Source of the DNA: Streptomyces misionensis
GTDB taxonomy: Bacteria; Actinomycetota; Actinomycetes; Streptomycetales; Streptomycetaceae
Assembly: GCF_900104815.1 (NCBI RefSeq)
Contig: NZ_FNTD01000004.1
Span: 5,472,501 to 5,536,500 of the forward strand
Length of the DNA: 64,000 bases
Direction: 5' to 3'
The notes beneath the pieces were generated by a model. The model saw nothing but the letters and a program-made list of their open reading frames with translations. It did not search any database and was not told the DNA's origin. Made by a program: the position numbers and the translations under genes. Positions within the stretch are counted from its first letter, which is position 1; the number at the start of each line of letters is the position of its first letter. Below are positions 59,435 to 64,000 of this stretch, piece after piece.

Positions 59435-60466
59435 ATGAGCGAAGACGTGTGGCTTCCCCTCCCGCCGGAGGAGATCGACGGTCTGCCCGAGGGGTTCCGG
59501 TATCTGTTCTGGGACGGTGGACAGGACGGTGAACAGGCCTTTCCCGGGGACCCGGCGCGGTGCGTGATGTACGTGGTGCCGTACATGACCCCCCTGCCGG
59601 TCCGGGTCCGCCCGCTGCGGCGGCTGACCGGCGTCCGGGTCATCCAGACGCTCACCGCGGGGGTGGACGACATGACCGCGAACCTGTCCTCCATCGCGCC
59701 CGGCGTCCGGCTCTGCAACGCCCGCGGGGTGCACGAGGCGAGCACCGCCGAGCTGGCGCTCACCCTGACCCTCGCCGCGCTGCGCGGCATCCCGGAGTTC
59801 GTGCGGGCGCAGCAGGAGGAGCGCTGGGCGAGCGGGTTCCGGCCGGCGCTCGCCGACAAGAACGTGCTCATCGTCGGCTACGGCCCCATCGGCGCCGCCA
59901 TCGAGGACCGGCTCACGCCCTTCGAGGTCGCGCGGGTGGCACGCGTCGCACGCTCCCGGCGCACTACGGCGCGTGGTCTTGTGCACGCGACCGAGGACGT
60001 GCTTTCGCTGCTTCCGGACGCCGATGTCGTGATTCTGTCCACCCCCCTGACCGAGGCCACCCGCGGACTGGTGGACGCCGAGTTCCTGGCGCGGATGAAG
60101 GACGGGGCGCTGCTCGTGAACGTGGCGCGCGGTCCGGTCGTGGACACCGGGGCGCTCCTCGCCGAACTGGAACGGGGCCGGATCACCGCGGCCCTGGACG
60201 TCACCGACCCCGAACCGCTGCCGCCGGGCCACCCCCTGTGGCGGGCCCCCGGTGTGCTGATCAGCCCGCACATGGGCGGTCCTTCCTCGGCCTTCCTGCC
60301 GCGCGCCAAGCGTTTGCTGGTCGACCAGCTGACCCGGTTCGCGCGCCACGAGCCACTGCGGAACGTGATCCTCACGACCGGCACGGACCCGGCGGAAACG
60401 GCCTCCGAGGGTCCCGGCGGAACAGATCCGGCGGCCCCGGACAGCCCCGGAACGAACGGGCGTTAA
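59435..60466 (+). CDS. D-isomer-specific 2-hydroxyacid dehydrogenase-family protein
   Basis: A 343-residue NAD(P)-dependent enzyme. VLIVGYGPIGAAIEDRL (about 142-158) is the GxGxxG cofactor loop. Catalytic Arg is in LVNVARGPVVDTGAL, the Glu in TDPEPLPPGHPLW and the His in ISPHMGGPS. It is shorter than serA and lacks a serine-feedback domain, so it is a general D-2-hydroxyacid dehydrogenase. ATG at 59435. The next 379 bases hold no gene, apart from a perfect palindrome. Confidence 0.9.
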   Translation: MSEDVWLPLPPEEIDGLPEGFRYLFWDGGQDGEQAFPGDPARCVMYVVPYMTPLPVRVRPLRRLTGVRVIQTLTAGVDDMTANLSSIAPGVRLCNARGVHEASTAELALTLTLAALRGIPEFVRAQQEERWASGFRPALADKNVLIVGYGPIGAAIEDRLTPFEVARVARVARSRRTTARGLVHATEDVLSLLPDADVVILSTPLTEATRGLVDAEFLARMKDGALLVNVARGPVVDTGALLAELERGRITAALDVTDPEPLPPGHPLWRAPGVLISPHMGGPSSAFLPRAKRLLVDQLTRFARHEPLRNVILTTGTDPAETASEGPGGTDPAAPDSPGTNGR

Positions 60467-60560
60467 GGCGTTTCCGGCACCCTCCGCGACCTCTCGGACG
60501 CGGCCCGTGCCCGCATCGCCGCTGGTCGTCACGGAGCGTAGAGAAGCTATGTCCCTGAGT

Positions 60561-60580
60561 GACGATACTGGTGTATCGTC
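60561..60580. promoter_or_regulatory. Perfect 20-bp palindrome upstream of the GGDEF protein gene
   Basis: GACGATACTGGTGTATCGTC is a perfect inverted repeat with 8-bp arms and a 4-bp centre (60561-60580), in the 379-base gap between the dehydrogenase and the GGDEF gene, in which I see no other gene. Candidate operator. GTGAC at 60560-60564 overlaps its left arm and resembles a BldD half-site; the right side is GTCCC, so it is only a partial match. Confidence 0.6.
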
Positions 60581-60845
60581 CCGACAGGGGCAGCGCCGCC
60601 TACCACGGCGCCGGGGATGACATTCCAGAACTGCGAGGGGGGCGACGGGCGATGCACGGCCTATGGACGAACGATCCGACGCGGCGGAGCCGCCGACGGC
60701 GGCCCTACCGCACGGCCGCGCGCAGGCGCGGTCATCACACCGGCCACCACACCCACCACCCGCGACGGCCGGCCGAGCGGCGCAAGCACGCCCACCCGGC
60801 GCACCGGGACCGGCGCTACGCGGGCGCGTCCACCGGGAGGCCCCG

Positions 60846-63800
60846 GTGAACGCGCCGACCACGGTGACCACCACCGTCGACGAAGAGGTGCGCGCACCGC
60901 ACCCGCAGCAGGACCCGGAGCCGCGCGGACCGGTCCGCTCCGAACGCGTCCGCGCCACCGAACAACTCGTCCTCGCCCTGGTCTGCGCGGCGTACGCCGT
61001 CGGCGCCGCGTTCGACTGGGGCACGGACGAGATCGCCCTGGTCATGGGCGACTTCGGGCTCAGCGCCGCGGCCGGGATCGCGGCCGTCTCCTGCTTCCTG
61101 TACGCCCGCGGCCGCCGGGTGCGCTTCCGCTCGGCCTGGCTGCTGTTCGGCCTGTCCTCGACCATGGCCTCCCTCGGCAACGCTGTCTGGGGCTGGTACG
61201 AGGTCGTGCTCGGCCGGCCCGTGCCCAGCCCGTCGTACGCCGATCTGTTCTTCCTGTGCTTCGCGCCGCCCGCCATCGTGGGTCTGCTGGTGCTCGCCAA
61301 ACGGCCGGTGACCAGGGCCGGCTGGATCTGCCTCGGTCTGGACGCCTGGCTGATCGGCGGCTCGCTGCTCACCCTCTCGTGGAGCCTCGCGCTCGCCCAG
61401 GCGGCCCGGTTCGACGGGCCGAGCGTGGCGCACACCGCGCTGTCGCTGGCGTACCCGCTGCTGGACATCGTCCTCGTCAGCATGGTGCTCGCGCTGCACT
61501 TCCGCCGGGCCCCGGGCAACCGCACCGCGGTGAACACCGCGATCGGCGCGCTCGCCCTGACCGTGATGTGCGACGCGCTGTTCACCTCGCCGCTGCTGCA
61601 CAGCAGTTACCGCTCCGGGCAGTTGCTGGACGCGGGCTGGTTCGCCGGCTCGCTGCTGCTCGCCTACGCCCCGTGGGCCGCGCCCCGGCCCGGGAGCGCG
61701 CCGCGGGCCGAGGCGGCGGAGGAGCACGCCCGCGCGATCCCCGAGCAGTCGCGAGGCCCGCGCGCGACCGGCCACCACCCGGGCCTCGCGCCGGTGCCGG
61801 GCGCCGAGCACGGCCGCTACCCGGCGGGCCGGCCGCTCACCGGCTCGCTCGCCGCGCTCACCCCGTACCTCGCCGCGGCCGTGTGCACCCTGGGCATCCT
61901 GTACAACGTCCTCAACGGCCGCCGACCCGATCACGTGGTGCTGATCACGGCGGGCTGCGTCGTGCTCGCGCTGGTGATCCGCCAGGGCATCATGCTGCTG
62001 GACAACATCACCCTCACCCAGGAACTGGCGCAGAAGGAGAACCACTTCCGCTCCCTGGTACAGGGGTCGAGCGACGTCATCATGATCGCCGCGCCCAACG
62101 GCATACTGCGCTACGTCTCCCCGGCCGCCGCCGGGGTCTACGGCCGCCCCGCCGAGGATCTGGTGGGCACCGAGCTGGCCGCCCTGATCCACCCCGAGGA
62201 CCTGGGCTGTGTGGTGCACGAGGTGCGCCGCTTCCTCGCCGCCAGCCCGGCGGAGGAGCCCACCACCCGCATCGAGTGCCGCTTCCGCTCCGGCGGTGGG
62301 GGCACCGCCCGCTCGAGCGAGGCCGGGAGCGGGGGAGGCTGGCTGAACGTCGAGTCCACCGTGAGCCGGCACCACGGCGGGCTGATCTTCAACAGCCGGG
62401 ACGTCACCGAACGGGTGCGCCTCCAGGCCCAGTTGCAGCACAACGCGGAGCACGACCCGCTCACCGACCTGCCCAACCGCGCCCTGTTCACCCGGCGCGT
62501 CCAGCAGGCGCTGTCCGGGCGCCGGGCCACCGACCGGGGCGACGCCCTGCGCGGTACGGCGGTGCTCTTCATCGACCTCGACGGCTTCAAGGCCGTCAAC
62601 GACACCATCGGGCACCAGGCCGGCGACGAACTCCTGATCCAGGCCGCCCGGCGGCTCCAGGACGCGGTCCGCCAGGGCGACACCGCCTCCCGGCTGGGCG
62701 GCGACGAGTTCGCGGCCCTGATCGTCGGGGACGGCACCCACGACCGGGAGGCCCGGGAGCGCAACATCCTGGAGCTGGCCGACCGGCTCAGGACGACCCT
62801 CTCCCAGCCGTACGCGATCGACGGCAGGGACGTCCGGGTCAACGCCTCCATCGGGGTCGCCTTCGCCGAGCCCGGCCTCGGCGCGGGGGAGCTGCTGCGC
62901 AACGCCGACCTCGCGATGTACCGCGCGAAATCGGCCGGAAAGGGCCGGGTCGAGCTGTACCGGCCGCAGATGCAGCAGGACGTCGTACGCAAGGCGGAGC
63001 TGGCCAACCGGCTGCGCGCCGCGTTGCACGACGGCGAGTTCACGCTGCTGCACCAGCCGGTGGTGCGCCTGGAGGACGGCCGGATCACGGCGGTCGGCGC
63101 GCAGGCCCGCTGGCGCTCCTCGCAGGGCGTGCTGTTCACCCCGGCGGAGTTCCTGCGGGTGGCGGAGGACGGCGACAAGACCGCCGAGCTGGACCGCTGG
63201 ATCCTCCAGGAGGCCGTCGCACAGGCCGCCGAACGGGCGTCGAGCGGGCTCGTCGTACCGGTGGCGGTGCGGATGAGCGCCCGGCGGCTGCTGGACCGTT
63301 CGCTGCCGCCGGGCTCGGTGGAGACGCTGCTGACCCGGCACGGGCTGCCGCCCGGGGCGCTGGTCGTCGAGCTGTCCGACACCGACCCCGGGCTCGGCCT
63401 GGACGAGCTGGAGCGGCGGCTGACCGCGTTGAACCGGCTCGGGGTGCGCATCGCGCTGGACGGCTTCGGCAGCGGCCAGGCGGCCATCACCGCCCTGCGG
63501 CGGCTGCCCGTGGACATCCTCAAGCTCGACCGGAGCCTGGTCGAGGGCGTGGTCGAGTCCGCCCGGCTGCACAAGATCACCAGCGGGCTGCTGCGGATCG
63601 CCTGCGACCTCGGGCTCCAGTCGGTCGCCGAGGGCGTGGACCTTCCCGAACAGGCGGTGGCGCTGCGCGCGATGGGCTGCACGCACGGCACCGGCATGGC
63701 CTTCTCCGGGCCGCTGGACGAGTACCGGCTGCGCCGGGCGCTCGGCGCCGGGCCCTGTGCGGTGCCGCACGCGTCGGCCGAACCGGCGTTCGCGGGCCGG

Positions 63801-63929
63801 GCGAGAGACATGCAGGGGCGTCTCGGCGCGAAGGGCGCCGCGGGGGTGTACACCGGAGGAGTACCCGCTGTTTTCGGAGGCGGCAGTGCCCTTCGCTCAC
63901 ATTCTGAGACTCCCGTCCCACCTACTTGA
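60846..63929 (+). CDS. Membrane PAS-GGDEF-EAL protein with degenerate EAL
   Basis: A 1027-residue protein. About nine to ten membrane helices lie in residues 40-390, then a PAS-like domain (ENHFRSLVQGSSDVIMIAAPNGILRYVSPAAA), and a GGDEF domain with RLGGDEFAAL at 618-622. The EAL domain is degenerate: the EAL position reads GAQ (751-753, VGAQARW), the second Glu site reads VELSD, and DDFGTGYS reads DGFGSGQAA. So it is likely a diguanylate cyclase with an inactive or signalling EAL domain. GTG at 60846 has GGGAGG 5 bases upstream. It resembles the protein encoded before ilvB in S. coelicolor (SCO5511, from memory). Confidence 0.88.
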   Translation: MNAPTTVTTTVDEEVRAPHPQQDPEPRGPVRSERVRATEQLVLALVCAAYAVGAAFDWGTDEIALVMGDFGLSAAAGIAAVSCFLYARGRRVRFRSAWLLFGLSSTMASLGNAVWGWYEVVLGRPVPSPSYADLFFLCFAPPAIVGLLVLAKRPVTRAGWICLGLDAWLIGGSLLTLSWSLALAQAARFDGPSVAHTALSLAYPLLDIVLVSMVLALHFRRAPGNRTAVNTAIGALALTVMCDALFTSPLLHSSYRSGQLLDAGWFAGSLLLAYAPWAAPRPGSAPRAEAAEEHARAIPEQSRGPRATGHHPGLAPVPGAEHGRYPAGRPLTGSLAALTPYLAAAVCTLGILYNVLNGRRPDHVVLITAGCVVLALVIRQGIMLLDNITLTQELAQKENHFRSLVQGSSDVIMIAAPNGILRYVSPAAAGVYGRPAEDLVGTELAALIHPEDLGCVVHEVRRFLAASPAEEPTTRIECRFRSGGGGTARSSEAGSGGGWLNVESTVSRHHGGLIFNSRDVTERVRLQAQLQHNAEHDPLTDLPNRALFTRRVQQALSGRRATDRGDALRGTAVLFIDLDGFKAVNDTIGHQAGDELLIQAARRLQDAVRQGDTASRLGGDEFAALIVGDGTHDREARERNILELADRLRTTLSQPYAIDGRDVRVNASIGVAFAEPGLGAGELLRNADLAMYRAKSAGKGRVELYRPQMQQDVVRKAELANRLRAALHDGEFTLLHQPVVRLEDGRITAVGAQARWRSSQGVLFTPAEFLRVAEDGDKTAELDRWILQEAVAQAAERASSGLVVPVAVRMSARRLLDRSLPPGSVETLLTRHGLPPGALVVELSDTDPGLGLDELERRLTALNRLGVRIALDGFGSGQAAITALRRLPVDILKLDRSLVEGVVESARLHKITSGLLRIACDLGLQSVAEGVDLPEQAVALRAMGCTHGTGMAFSGPLDEYRLRRALGAGPCAVPHASAEPAFAGRARDMQGRLGAKGAAGVYTGGVPAVFGGGSALRSHSETPVPPT

Positions 63930-63955
63930 CACGTGGTGCGTGCCGGGTGGAGGGT
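63926..63955 (+). promoter_or_regulatory. Promoter of the ilv leader (leaderless)
   Basis: TTGACA (63926-63931), a perfect -35, overlaps the GGDEF gene's stop codon. GAGGGT (63950-63955) 18 bp later matches the -10 at five of six bases of TAGGGT. The transcript start would fall about at the leader ATG 63963. Confidence 0.65.
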
Positions 63956-63962
63956 CAGTTCC

Positions 63963-64000
63963 ATGCGCACCCGAATTCTCGTACTTGGACAGCGCGTCGG
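63963..64000 (+). CDS. ilv leader peptide (partial), attenuator of ilvB
   Basis: ATG at 63963 opens M-R-T-R-I-L-V-L-G-Q-R-V-G, cut by the window edge. It has Ile-Leu-Val-Leu, with ATT, GTA and CTT codons that are rare in this genome. Regulatory leader peptides of this kind precede ilvB in actinobacteria and stall when branched-chain aminoacyl-tRNAs are short, controlling transcription attenuation. The acetolactate synthase gene itself is beyond the window. Confidence 0.8.
   Translation, partial: MRTRILVLGQRV

Noticed and set aside
60816..63770. Minus-strand frame of 984 codons under the GGDEF gene
   Set aside because: Shadow frame; the plus-strand protein has clear PAS, GGDEF and EAL structure.

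Overview
The window is very GC-rich, protein-dense DNA with GC-biased third codon positions, frequent GTG and TTG starts, GGAG-type ribosome binding sites, hairpin terminators without U-tracts and leaderless promoters. The gene content and order (LDT lipoproteins, glycine cleavage cluster, oligopeptide ABC operon, cysteine desulfurase-mnmA, ligA-GGDEF/EAL, gatCAB, an ilv leader at the right edge) point to a Streptomyces chromosome core. From memory, the order follows the SCO5456-SCO5512 segment of S. coelicolor; this was not checked by alignment. There is no insertion sequence, prophage, CRISPR array, tRNA or rRNA that I can see.

Layout. 1-8.4 kb: 3' part of a glycogen debranching enzyme, two tandem L,D-transpeptidase lipoproteins, an enoyl-CoA hydratase, an anti-sigma-type ATPase, and a translationally coupled pair (a polysaccharide-deacetylase-like lipoprotein lacking its catalytic Asp residues, and a beta-propeller lipoprotein). 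8.4-12.5 kb: GNAT enzyme and MerR regulator in divergent orientation, an EF-hand protein, a GH25 lysozyme, and a divergent HxlR regulator/hydrolase pair. 12.5-17.1 kb, minus strand: gcvT-gcvH-glyA-sdaA behind a tandem glycine riboswitch, so glycine can induce its own conversion through serine to pyruvate. 17.3-19.7 kb: a P-loop protein and two SseB-like proteins. 19.9-28.1 kb: a five-gene oligopeptide ABC transporter in the order permease, binding protein, permease, ATPase, ATPase, followed by a secreted M1 metallopeptidase whose start codon lies in a long inverted repeat.

28-34 kb: TRIC-type membrane protein, esterase, thioesterase-like protein, mycothiol-dependent-type enzyme, WYL and TetR regulators and two small membrane proteins. 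34-36.6 kb: cysteine desulfurase and the tRNA 2-thiouridylase MnmA, with a complete TPP riboswitch aptamer between them on the opposite strand, pointing antisense into the desulfurase gene. 36.7-44.9 kb: small metabolic enzymes, ligA and an RmdB-like GGDEF/EAL protein. 45-49.7 kb: TetR/DUF4267 pair with twin operators, then gatC-gatA-small membrane protein-gatB. 49.9-60.5 kb: MMPL transporter, GNAT enzyme, a membrane protein, a large LuxR-type (LAL) regulator, a PQQ-type sugar dehydrogenase lipoprotein, an aldo/keto reductase and a D-2-hydroxyacid dehydrogenase. 60.8-64 kb: a second membrane GGDEF protein with a degenerate EAL domain, then the first codons of an Ile-Leu-Val-Leu leader peptide, the expected attenuator of ilvB just beyond the edge.

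The most unusual element is the antisense TPP riboswitch at 35240-35346. Next are the start-codon hairpin at 26614-26688, the inactive-looking deacetylase and EAL domains, and several well-defined palindromic operators beside regulator genes.
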